Shown: positions 9,136 through 16,501 of the stretch, piece after piece
Layout of the letters: each line of letters starts with the position of its first letter
Numbering within the stretch: position 1 is the stretch's first letter
The notes under the pieces: model-generated
Seen by the model: the letters and a program-made list of their open reading frames with translations, nothing else
Databases searched by the model: none
Told to the model about the DNA's origin: nothing
NCBI RefSeq assembly: GCF_051900535.1
Contig: NZ_JBHZGI010000004.1
Span: 322,930-386,929 of the forward strand
DNA: 64,000 nucleotides
Source of the DNA: Frateuria_A sp051900535
GTDB lineage: Bacteria; Pseudomonadota; Gammaproteobacteria; Xanthomonadales; Rhodanobacteraceae
Direction: 5' to 3'
Program-made: the position numbers and the translations under genes

Positions 9136-9362
9136 CGCGTTTCGGCGGCATTTTCGGAAAGCCGGTTTACGCGCCGCAGCATGGATCGCCAAACTCATTG
9201 CCGCGGCATATGAAAAACGCGCCATGGGGCCGCTATATCGCTCACTTCGGACGCTTTTCTCCGGCCCGGACCGCGATGCCGCACTGCGTCAGGGACAGGG
9301 CGAACCGGCCATTGGTCGGGGTCACGAATGGATGCTCTGGAAAGGCGTGTGACAGACATAAA

Positions 9363-9391
9363 TTGACAACGATGGCCAGCGAGGCCATAAA
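9363..9391 (+). promoter_or_regulatory. Sigma-70 promoter with operator half-site for the nag transporter arm
   Basis: TTGACA (9363-9368), a 17-base spacer and CATAAA (9386-9391) form a good sigma-70 promoter, 67 bases before the transporter ATG. TGACAACG at 9364-9371 repeats one half of the perfect operator at 9121. The other half is degenerate (ATGGCCA). Binding there would cover the -35 box, so the local LacI protein probably represses both arms. Confidence 0.65.
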
Positions 9392-9457
9392 GCCGGCCGG
9401 GGGAGCGCCCGCTGACGGCGCTCGCATCGCCATGCGTTTGCCTGACGGGAGCCGTCC

Positions 9458-10759
9458 ATGTCGTCCACCACGCTTGCGACCGATCAACCCACGCCTTCGA
9501 CGCTGGGGCCGATGCTGGTGATCGGGCTCTTGTTCTTCATCTTCGGCTTCGTGACCTGGCTCAATGGGCCGTTGATCGCCTTCGTCAAGCTGGCCTTCCA
9601 GGTGGAGGACGTCTACGCGTTCCTGGTGCCGTTCGCCTTCTACATTTCCTACTTCGTGTTCTCGCTGCCGGCGTCGATGGTGCTGCGGCGCACCGGCATG
9701 AAGAAGGGCATGGCGCTCGGGCTCTTCGTGATGGCGATCGGCGCGATGGCGTTCGGCCAGTTCGCCACCATGCGCATCTTCGCCGGCGCGCTGGTGGGCC
9801 TGTTCGTCATCGGCGCGGGCCTGTCGTTGCTGCAGACGGCATCCAATCCCTACATCAGCATCCTGGGGCCGATCGAGAGCGCGGCGCAGCGCATCGCGGT
9901 GATGGGGATCTGCAACAAGGTCGCCGGCATCCTGGCGCCGATCCTGATCGGCTCGCTGGTGCTGGCGGGCATCGGCGACATCGACATACAGGTCCACGCG
10001 GCAGCCACGCCGCAGGCGCGCGAAGCGCTGCTGGATGCATTTGCCGCGAAGATCCATGCACCCTACCTGGGCATGGCCGCGCTGCTGGCGCTGCTGGCGA
10101 TCTGGATCGTGCGCTCGTCGCTGCCGGAGATCCGCCCGGCCAGGGCCAACCGCGAGCAAACGGAGGATGCCGGCAGCAGCATCCTGGCCTTCCCGCACCT
10201 GTGGCTGGGCGTGCTGTGCCTGTTCGTGTACGTGGGCGTGGAGGTTATGGCAGGCGACGCGATCGGCACGTACGGCGCCGGCTTCCACCTGCCGCTGGAC
10301 CAGACCAAGTTCTTCACGGCCTTTACTCTGGGTGGGATGCTGCTCGGCTACGTGGCAGGACTGGTGCTGATCCCGCGCGTGATCTCGCAGCAGCGCTATC
10401 TCGCCGTATCGGCCGTGCTTGGCGTGCTGTTCAGCGTGTGCGCCTATCTCAGCAGCGGCTATGTCTCGGTGGGTTTCGTGGCGGCGCTGGGGTTCGCCAA
10501 CGCGATGATGTGGCCGGCGATCTTCCCGCTCGCGATCAATCGCCTGGGTCGCCACACCGAAGCGGGTTCGGCGCTGCTGATCATGGGCATCGCCGGTGGC
10601 GCCGTGGTGCCGCAACTCTTCGCGCACCTTAAGACCCATTACGACTTCCAGCTGGTGTTCGCCGCGCTGATGGTGCCCTGCTATCTCTACATCCTGTTCT
10701 ACGGCCTGCGCGGCCATCGCGTGGGGCTGCGTGACGGCGATGGCGCGCGTCCGCAGTGA
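9458..10759 (+). CDS. nagP: Sugar MFS transporter (GluP/FucP/NagP type)
   Basis: A 433-residue major facilitator protein with twelve predicted membrane helices. FGFVTWLNGPLI in helix 1 and LLQTASNPYISILGP in helix 4 are characteristic of the fucose/glucose-galactose/GlcNAc proton symporter family. A cytoplasmic loop around residues 215-240 (PARANREQTED) separates the two halves. It begins the plus-strand arm of the nag locus and its stop overlaps a possible GTG start of the regulator frame. Given the gene company I call it the GlcNAc permease NagP. Glucose or galactose transport is possible because family members are hard to separate by sequence. Confidence 0.85.
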   Translation: MSSTTLATDQPTPSTLGPMLVIGLLFFIFGFVTWLNGPLIAFVKLAFQVEDVYAFLVPFAFYISYFVFSLPASMVLRRTGMKKGMALGLFVMAIGAMAFGQFATMRIFAGALVGLFVIGAGLSLLQTASNPYISILGPIESAAQRIAVMGICNKVAGILAPILIGSLVLAGIGDIDIQVHAAATPQAREALLDAFAAKIHAPYLGMAALLALLAIWIVRSSLPEIRPARANREQTEDAGSSILAFPHLWLGVLCLFVYVGVEVMAGDAIGTYGAGFHLPLDQTKFFTAFTLGGMLLGYVAGLVLIPRVISQQRYLAVSAVLGVLFSVCAYLSSGYVSVGFVAALGFANAMMWPAIFPLAINRLGRHTEAGSALLIMGIAGGAVVPQLFAHLKTHYDFQLVFAALMVPCYLYILFYGLRGHRVGLRDGDGARPQ

Positions 10760-10762
10760 AGG

Positions 10763-10786
10763 CACCGCCACGCCGGCGTGGCGGTG
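10763..10786. promoter_or_regulatory. 24-bp perfect palindrome between transporter and LacI genes
   Basis: CACCGCCACGCC followed directly by its reverse complement GGCGTGGCGGTG. In RNA it would form a very stable hairpin four bases after the transporter stop codon. No U-tract follows. It could stabilise the transporter message or reduce read-through into the regulator. It would lie inside the regulator gene if the GTG at 10756 were used, which argues for the TTG start at 10825. Confidence 0.6.
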
Positions 10787-10824
10787 GGCTAGGATGGCGC
10801 GCCAGCCCTGCGGAGAACCCGTCG

Positions 10825-11856
10825 TTGCGTCACGCCACCATCAAGGACGTCGCCAAGCGCGCCGGCGTGTCGCTGAAGACCGTATCGCGGGTGATCAATC
10901 GCGAAGCCTCGGTACGCGAGGACACGCGCGAGAAGGTCGAGCGGGCGATCGAGGCGCTGGGCTACCGGCCGAACCTCTCCGCGCGCAGCCTGCGCGCGGC
11001 GCATTCCTATGCGATCGGGCTGGTCTACGACAACCCGAACGCGCACTACGTCATCAGCATGCAGAACGGCGTGCTGTCGGCCTGCCGCGAGCGCGGCTTC
11101 GGCCTGCAGATCCATCCCTGCGATTCGACCTCGCCGCAACTGGCCGACGAGCTGTGCGCACTGGTGCGCCGCTCCCGCCTGGCCGGCCTGGTGCTGGCGC
11201 CGCCGATGTCCGAGCAGCCGCAGCTGATCGCCACGCTGAAGGCGCACGACATCGCCTTCGTGCGCATCCTGGCGGCGCGCACCGATCCGGCCGACGGTTC
11301 GCCCTGCGTGTGGGTGGACGACCGCGACGCGGCCTATGCGATCACCGAGCACCTGATCCAGCTTGGCCACACGCGGATCGGATTCCTGTGGGGCGAGCCG
11401 CATCATCGTTCCAGCCCGGAGCGTTACCAGGGCTATGCCGACGCGCTGAAGGACTACGGCATCGCGCTCAACAAGAAACTGATCCTGCCTGGGCGCTACG
11501 CGTTCGACGACGGCTTCCGCGGGGCGCGCAAGCTGCTGGCGCTGAAGGAGCCGCCGACCGCGATCTTCGGCAGCAACGACGAGATTGCTGCCGGCGTGCT
11601 GGCGGCGGCGCGGTCGGCCGGGCTGGACGTGCCGTGGGATCTGTCGATCGCCGGCTTCGAGGACAACCCGTTTTCCAAGCAGGCCTGGCCGGCGCTGACC
11701 ACCGCGCGGCAGTCGACCGCCGAAATCGGGCGGCATGCGGCGTTGCGCTTGATGGCCGAACTGCAGCAGGGCGAATCGGCGCCGGATACGGAAAACGAAG
11801 GCTTCGTGCCCGAGCTGGTCGTGCGCGGGTCGACGGCGCCGCCGCGGAAAGGTTGA
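10825..11856 (+). CDS. nagQ: LacI-family transcriptional regulator of the nag locus
   Basis: A repressor of 343 residues from a TTG start. The helix-turn-helix begins at once (RHATIKDVAKRAGVSLKTVS, then RVINREASVREDTREKV) with the hinge helix LSARSLRAA after it. A periplasmic-binding-protein-like effector domain fills the rest (GLVYDNPNAHYV, FGSNDEIAAGVL, LSIAGFEDNPF). I prefer TTG at 10825: LacI proteins normally start right before this helix, and GGAG lies nine bases upstream. The GTG at 10756 would add 23 Arg/Gly/Pro-rich residues made from a palindrome. The likely ligand is a GlcNAc-derived sugar or sugar phosphate, and the likely targets are the TGACAACG sites in the divergent control region. 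Confidence 0.85.
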   Translation: MRHATIKDVAKRAGVSLKTVSRVINREASVREDTREKVERAIEALGYRPNLSARSLRAAHSYAIGLVYDNPNAHYVISMQNGVLSACRERGFGLQIHPCDSTSPQLADELCALVRRSRLAGLVLAPPMSEQPQLIATLKAHDIAFVRILAARTDPADGSPCVWVDDRDAAYAITEHLIQLGHTRIGFLWGEPHHRSSPERYQGYADALKDYGIALNKKLILPGRYAFDDGFRGARKLLALKEPPTAIFGSNDEIAAGVLAAARSAGLDVPWDLSIAGFEDNPFSKQAWPALTTARQSTAEIGRHAALRLMAELQQGESAPDTENEGFVPELVVRGSTAPPRKG

Positions 11857-11905
11857 AGCCGCCCGTTCCGGGCAGGCATACCGCCCCTCACATCTGCACC
11901 TTCGC

Positions 11906-11930
11906 TTCCCTCTCCCGGCGGGAAAGGGAA
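11906..11930. repeat. TTCCCTCTCCCG near-palindromic repeat
   Basis: A 25-base near-palindrome (TTCCCTCTCCCG mirrored by CGGGAAAGGGAA) in the 102-base gap between the regulator and deaminase genes. It belongs to the same family as the elements at 5177, 16422, 25940 and 31136. Confidence 0.6.
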
Positions 11931-11958
11931 CGCACATCCGTCCGTCCCCGGAAATTCC

Positions 11959-12993
11959 ATGAAATCACCCCGTGACACCCTGATGTACCAGGAGGCGCAG
12001 TCGGCCGCCGAAGTGATCGCGCACCAGCTCGCGGCCAATGCCGGGCTGCTGGCCGAGCTCGGCGAGCGGCTGCGCGCGCAGCCGCCTCGCTGCATCGTCA
12101 CCTGCGCGCGCGGCAGCTCCGACCACGCCGCCGCCTACACGAAGTACGTGTTCGAGACGCGCCTCGGCGTGGTCACGGCGTCGGCCTCGCCGGCGGTGAG
12201 TTCGATCTACGACGCGCCGCTGCAACTGGACGGCGCGCTGTTCCTGGCGATCTCCCAATCGGGCAAGAGCCCGGACCTGCTGCTCAGCGCGCAAGCGGCC
12301 AGGGCGGCCGGCGCGCAAGTGGTGGCGCTGGTCAACGACACCGACTCCCGGCTCGCGCTGTTGGCCGACACGGTGGTGCCCTTGCACGCCGGTCCCGAGC
12401 GTAGCGTCGCGGCCACCAAGAGCTACCTGGGCACACTCTCGGCAGTGCTGCAGCTGACCGCCTGCTGGAGCGGCGACGAGGCGCTGCACGGTGCGCTCGA
12501 CCGGCTGCCCGGCGACCTGCGCCAGGGTTGGGAGGCGGACTGGGGCGCGCTCGGCGAGGGCCTGCTCGAGGTACACAACCTGTTCGTGGTCGGCCGCGGC
12601 TACGGCTTCGGCGCCGCGCTCGAAGCCGCATTGAAGTTCAAGGAGACCTGCGGCCTGCACGCCGAGGCCTTCAGCGCGGCGGAGGTGAAGCACGGGCCGA
12701 TGGCGCTGGTCGGCGCCGGCTTCCCCATGCTGGTGTTCGCGCAGGAAGACGGCTCGCTGGAGGGCACCCTCGCCGTCGCCGCCGAGTTCCGCGCGCGGGG
12801 CGCGCGGGTCTGGGTGGCCGCGCCCGGCGCGAGCGGCCCCGACGCATTGGCACTGCCGGCCGGCGTGCCGGCAATCACCACGCCGCTGCTCGCCGTGCAG
12901 AGTTTCTACCGCGCAGCCAGCGCGCTTTCACTGGCGCGCGGCTACGATCCGGATGTTCCGCCGCACCTGCGCAAAGTCACGGAGACGTTGTGA
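11959..12993 (+). CDS. nagB-II: Glucosamine-6-phosphate deaminase, SIS-domain type (NagB-II)
   Basis: A 344-residue protein with two SIS phosphosugar-binding domains, like the isomerase half of GlmS but without the glutaminase half. Visible landmarks are CARGSSDHAA and ISQSGKSPDLL in the first SIS domain, ATKSYLGTL, then FKETCGLHAEAFSAAEVKHG-type sequence in the second. In nag loci lacking classical NagB this family converts GlcN-6-P to fructose-6-P and ammonia. The stop overlaps the nagA start (TGATG), indicating translational coupling. The ATG at 11959 precedes the conserved YQEA segment at the right distance. AgaS-like sugar specificity cannot be excluded, but the context favours glucosamine. 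Confidence 0.88.
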   Translation: MKSPRDTLMYQEAQSAAEVIAHQLAANAGLLAELGERLRAQPPRCIVTCARGSSDHAAAYTKYVFETRLGVVTASASPAVSSIYDAPLQLDGALFLAISQSGKSPDLLLSAQAARAAGAQVVALVNDTDSRLALLADTVVPLHAGPERSVAATKSYLGTLSAVLQLTACWSGDEALHGALDRLPGDLRQGWEADWGALGEGLLEVHNLFVVGRGYGFGAALEAALKFKETCGLHAEAFSAAEVKHGPMALVGAGFPMLVFAQEDGSLEGTLAVAAEFRARGARVWVAAPGASGPDALALPAGVPAITTPLLAVQSFYRAASALSLARGYDPDVPPHLRKVTETL

Positions 12994-14147
12994 TGCTTCA
13001 GTCCCTGCTCGCCCTGGTCCACGGTCGCGTGCTGACCGACGAGGGCCTGCGCGAGGACGTCGTGGTGCTCGTGCGCGAAGGCCACGTGCTCGCGCTGGTC
13101 GCGCCCGACGATCCGCGCGTTGCGCAGGCGCAGCGCCACGACCTGGGTGGCGCGCTGCTGCTGCCCGGCTTCATCGACGTGCAGGTCAATGGCGGCGGCG
13201 GGCTGCTGTTCAACGACGCGCCCACGGTGGAGACACTGCGCGGCATCGCCCAGGCCCACCGGCGCTTCGGCACCACCGGCCTGCTGCCCACGCTGATCAC
13301 CGACACCGCCGCCAAGATGCGCGCGGCGCTCGAGGCGATGGACGCGGCGATCGCGCAAGGCGTGCCGGGCATCCTCGGCATCCATCTCGAAGGCCCGTTC
13401 CTGGCCCCCGCGCGCAAGGGCATCCACGACGCTTCGCTGTTCCGCACGCCCGACGCCGACGACCTGCTCGCGCTCACCGCGCCACGTCGTGGCGTGGTCA
13501 TGCTGACACTCGCGCCCGAACAAGTGGAACCGGCAGTGATCGCGCGCCTGGCCGAGGCCGGCGTGCGCGTGGTCGCCGGCCACACCGCCGCCGACTACGC
13601 CACCACGCGCGCCGCGCTCGATGCCGGCGTGTGCGGTTTCACCCACCTTTACAACGCGATGACCCCGCTCACCAGCCGCGAGCCGGGCGTGGTCGGTGCG
13701 GCGCTGGACGATCCGGCCAGCTGGTGCGGGCTGATCGTGGACGGCCATCACGTGCATCCAGCCTCGCTGCGCATCGCCATCAACGCCAAGCCGCCGGGCA
13801 AGTGCGTGCTGGTCACCGACGCGATGCCGCCGGTGGGGAGTGCGCGTGCCGAGTACGTGCTCAATGGCCAGACCATCGTCGCGCGGGGCGGCATCTGCAT
13901 GAACGACTCAGGCGTGCTCGCCGGCAGCGCGCTGGACATGGCCGGCGCCGTGCGCAACACCGTCAACCTGCTCGGGCTTCCGCTGGCCGAGGCCTCGCGC
14001 ATGGCCAGCGCCTATCCCGCCGAGTGGCTGGGACTGGAACAGACCCACGGCCGCATCGCGCCCGGCCAGCGTGCCGACTTCGCCGTGCTGGACGACACGT
14101 TGCACGTGCGCGAGACCTGGATCGGCGGCGAGCGCCGGGCCGCGTGA
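12993..14147 (+). CDS. nagA: N-acetylglucosamine-6-phosphate deacetylase
   Basis: A 384-residue amidohydrolase that removes acetate from GlcNAc-6-P, giving the substrate of the deaminase encoded just upstream. Conserved family segments are visible: LLPGFIDVQVNGGGG near residue 55, HLEGPFL with the metal-binding Glu near 130, VAGHTAADY, THLYNAM, and VTDAM with the catalytic Asp near 275. The first histidine pair of many amidohydrolases is replaced by DVQVNG, as is usual in NagA enzymes. The ATG at 12993 overlaps the previous stop by one base. It is the last gene of the plus-strand nag arm, with 123 bases of non-coding sequence before the convergent peptidase gene. Confidence 0.93.
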   Translation: MLQSLLALVHGRVLTDEGLREDVVVLVREGHVLALVAPDDPRVAQAQRHDLGGALLLPGFIDVQVNGGGGLLFNDAPTVETLRGIAQAHRRFGTTGLLPTLITDTAAKMRAALEAMDAAIAQGVPGILGIHLEGPFLAPARKGIHDASLFRTPDADDLLALTAPRRGVVMLTLAPEQVEPAVIARLAEAGVRVVAGHTAADYATTRAALDAGVCGFTHLYNAMTPLTSREPGVVGAALDDPASWCGLIVDGHHVHPASLRIAINAKPPGKCVLVTDAMPPVGSARAEYVLNGQTIVARGGICMNDSGVLAGSALDMAGAVRNTVNLLGLPLAEASRMASAYPAEWLGLEQTHGRIAPGQRADFAVLDDTLHVRETWIGGERRAA

Positions 14148-14270
14148 CCGCTCTTTCTGCCCACTGACGCCAGTCCGGCTGCCGCAACGACCGCGAGGCG
14201 ATCCAACGAACAACCCGGGCCACCGTCCGGAGGCCGCAGGCTTGCATCCCGTCCCGGCGGACCGAAACCG

Positions 14271-16367
14271 CTACGGTCGCGACGGCGCGAGTCCCGCGGA
14301 CTGCAGGTCGCTGCCGGCGATGCGCAGGCTGCGCGCGAGGTACTCGCGCAGCGCCGGATCCAGCGGCTCGGGCGCGGCGCCACCCAGATGGCGATGCAGC
14401 ATCAGCACGATCAGGTAGAGCTGTGCTTCGCGCGCCACCGGATCGGCGTTGGAGTGCCCGGCATCGGCATCGACCAGCAGGCTCACGTCCTTGCCAAGTT
14501 GCTTCAGCCGTGCGGCGTAGCCCAGCACGCCTCGGATGGCCACGCGCCGGTCCTCGCCGCCCGCGTACAGCAACAGCGGTCGGTTCATTTGCTGCGCGTG
14601 GGCCAGCGGCGACTGCGCGTGCAGGCGCGCCATGGTGGCCGCATCGCGCGGGTCGAGCGAGAGCGCCGCGAGCCAGGATCCGAACGGGATGTAACGCGCC
14701 AGCGCCAGCGACTCGGTGGTGCGCCCGACCCAGTCCAGGACCCAGGCGAAGTCCGGCGGCGGCACCATCGCCACGCCGACCTTGAACAGCTGTGGCTGGA
14801 ACGTGACACCCAGCAGCGTGCTGTAACCGCCGAAGGACGCGCCGATGATGCCCACGCGGTCGGCATCGCCGATGCCCCGGCCGAGCAGCCAGCGCGTGCC
14901 TTCGACAATGTCCTGCTGCACGCGCCCGTTGCCGAAATCGCCCTGCGCCGCCATCGAATAGCGCCGGCCCAGGCCGGTGGACCCGCGGAAATTCGGTTCG
15001 AACACCGCGTAACCGCGGTTGACCAGCGCCTGCACGAAGCCGCCGCCGAACTCGTCCGGACGCGAGGCGTTCCAGGGCCCGCCGTGCACCAGCACCACCA
15101 GCGGCAGGCGGGCCGGGTCCACCCCGGGCGGCAGCCACACGAAACCGTGCAGGCGCATGCCGTCGGAGGCAATCCATGCGAGCGGCAGCTTGCGCGGCAT
15201 CGCCGTCTCGGGCAGCCATTGCGCGGGACGACCGTCGCGATCGGCCAGCGGGGGAAAGGCGAGGATGTCGCGCAACCCGCCAGTGCGCACGTCGTACAGA
15301 TGCCAGCGCGCACCGTGCAGGGTGCTGGCCTGCTCCTCGACGAGCCAGTGCGTAGCGCCGATGGCGACCTCCAGGTTGCGCCCCGGATAGCGTGCCTGAA
15401 GCTTGTCCAGTGCGTCTTGCGCCGCCGCGTCGAGCCCATGGCTGGCCGCCACGGTGCCGCGGTAGCTGGCGATGCGCGGCGTGCCGTCGACCGGGTCGAG
15501 CGCGAGCGTGTCCAGGTCGGCCTCGCCACGCGGGTCCTCGTGCAGCGTGGTGAGCATGCCATCCGGCTCGAGCCGGCGCAGGCCGTCGAAACCGTCGCCG
15601 AGATCGCTGCGCAGGAGCAGCCGTCCCTGCGCGTCGGCCAGCGGCAGCGGCGCGCAACGATGCAGTCGGGTACAGCGCAGGACCTCGTGCAGCTCACCGG
15701 ATGCATCGACGCGGTGGAACACCAGCGCCGCACCTTCCACGCGCTCGACGAAGGCCAGTCGTCCGCTGCGCTCGAGCGTGGCATCGACCAGTTGCCGCGC
15801 GTCTTCCCGCAGCAGCGTCCGATGCCCCTGCATGCCCACCCGCACCAGACGCCAGCGCTCGCGCGCGTCCGGCGAGGCCGGTACGCGCTCGCGCAGCAGC
15901 ACCGCGGCCGGTTGCGACGGGTCGATACGCAACAGCTCGCGCTGCTCGCGCCCGCCCAGCGAGGCGACCAGCCGCGAACCGCCCTGACCCGCAGCCGCCA
16001 CGGCGAACAGCTGGGTGGGTGAGGCGAGCACCAGCCAGCGGCCGTCGTGCGACCAGTCGATCTGGCGTGCATCGGTACCGCCCAGCAGGCGCCGGGGTTC
16101 GCCGCCGTCGGCCCGCAACACCCACAGGCTGCGGTGACCGGCTTGCTCGCGCAGGTAGGCGACCTGCCGCCCATCGGGCGACAGCGCCACGGCGGGAGTC
16201 GCGCTGCGGACCAGGAAGTCGGCGCGGGGGAAGCGCGGCGCGACCGGTCGGGCGCGTTCGCGCGCGACGGCCGCGGGGAGCGTGTCGTCGGCGGCGCGGC
16301 AAGGCAGCGCCGGCAGCAGGAACGGCAGGACGCACAGGAGGCGCAAAAGATGGATGGTCGAGCGCAT
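14271..16367 (-). CDS. S9-family (prolyl oligopeptidase/acylaminoacyl) serine peptidase, secreted
   Basis: A 698-residue protein with signal peptide MRSTIHLLRLLCVLPFLLPA ending in CRA. The first about 400 residues are beta-propeller repeats (VALSPDGRQVAYL, IDWSHDGRWLVLAS). The C-terminal alpha/beta hydrolase has VHGGPW, the nucleophile elbow GASFGGYS with Ser511, an acidic residue in YAGGEDRRV and a histidine in DAGHSN. This arrangement fits S9C-like exopeptidases that act on short peptides in the periplasm. It is followed by no same-strand partner and converges on nagA. The signal peptide fixes the ATG at 16367. The exact bond specificity cannot be read from the sequence. Confidence 0.88.
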   Translation of the reverse strand: MRSTIHLLRLLCVLPFLLPALPCRAADDTLPAAVARERARPVAPRFPRADFLVRSATPAVALSPDGRQVAYLREQAGHRSLWVLRADGGEPRRLLGGTDARQIDWSHDGRWLVLASPTQLFAVAAAGQGGSRLVASLGGREQRELLRIDPSQPAAVLLRERVPASPDARERWRLVRVGMQGHRTLLREDARQLVDATLERSGRLAFVERVEGAALVFHRVDASGELHEVLRCTRLHRCAPLPLADAQGRLLLRSDLGDGFDGLRRLEPDGMLTTLHEDPRGEADLDTLALDPVDGTPRIASYRGTVAASHGLDAAAQDALDKLQARYPGRNLEVAIGATHWLVEEQASTLHGARWHLYDVRTGGLRDILAFPPLADRDGRPAQWLPETAMPRKLPLAWIASDGMRLHGFVWLPPGVDPARLPLVVLVHGGPWNASRPDEFGGGFVQALVNRGYAVFEPNFRGSTGLGRRYSMAAQGDFGNGRVQQDIVEGTRWLLGRGIGDADRVGIIGASFGGYSTLLGVTFQPQLFKVGVAMVPPPDFAWVLDWVGRTTESLALARYIPFGSWLAALSLDPRDAATMARLHAQSPLAHAQQMNRPLLLYAGGEDRRVAIRGVLGYAARLKQLGKDVSLLVDADAGHSNADPVAREAQLYLIVLMLHRHLGGAAPEPLDPALREYLARSLRIAGSDLQSAGLAPSRP

Positions 16368-16421
16368 GAGCGTCTCCTCGGGCGTCGGACGCTTCGTCGG
16401 TGGGTGCGAGGCAAGAGCGAC

Positions 16422-16472
16422 CCCTCACCCCAACCCTTTCCCCCCTCTTCGATACGAGCAGGGGGAGAGGGA
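16422..16472. repeat. CCCTCACCCCAACCC...GGGGGAGAGGGAG dispersed repeat
   Basis: The longest copy of the CCCTCTCCC-type family. It has the characteristic CCCTCACCCCAACCC lead, a short loop and a GGGGGAGAGGGAG right arm. It sits between the ABC permease gene and the S9 peptidase gene and could form a hairpin in either transcript. Confidence 0.65.
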
Positions 16473-16501
16473 GCGGTTCCGGGCCAGGCGGGAACTGCGG
16501 G

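Noticed and set aside
9224..9352. 42-codon frame MGPLYRSLRTLFSGPDRD in the nag control region
   Set aside because: The sequence looks protein-like at first, but there is no ribosome site and it lies in the divergent promoter interval just before the -35 box.
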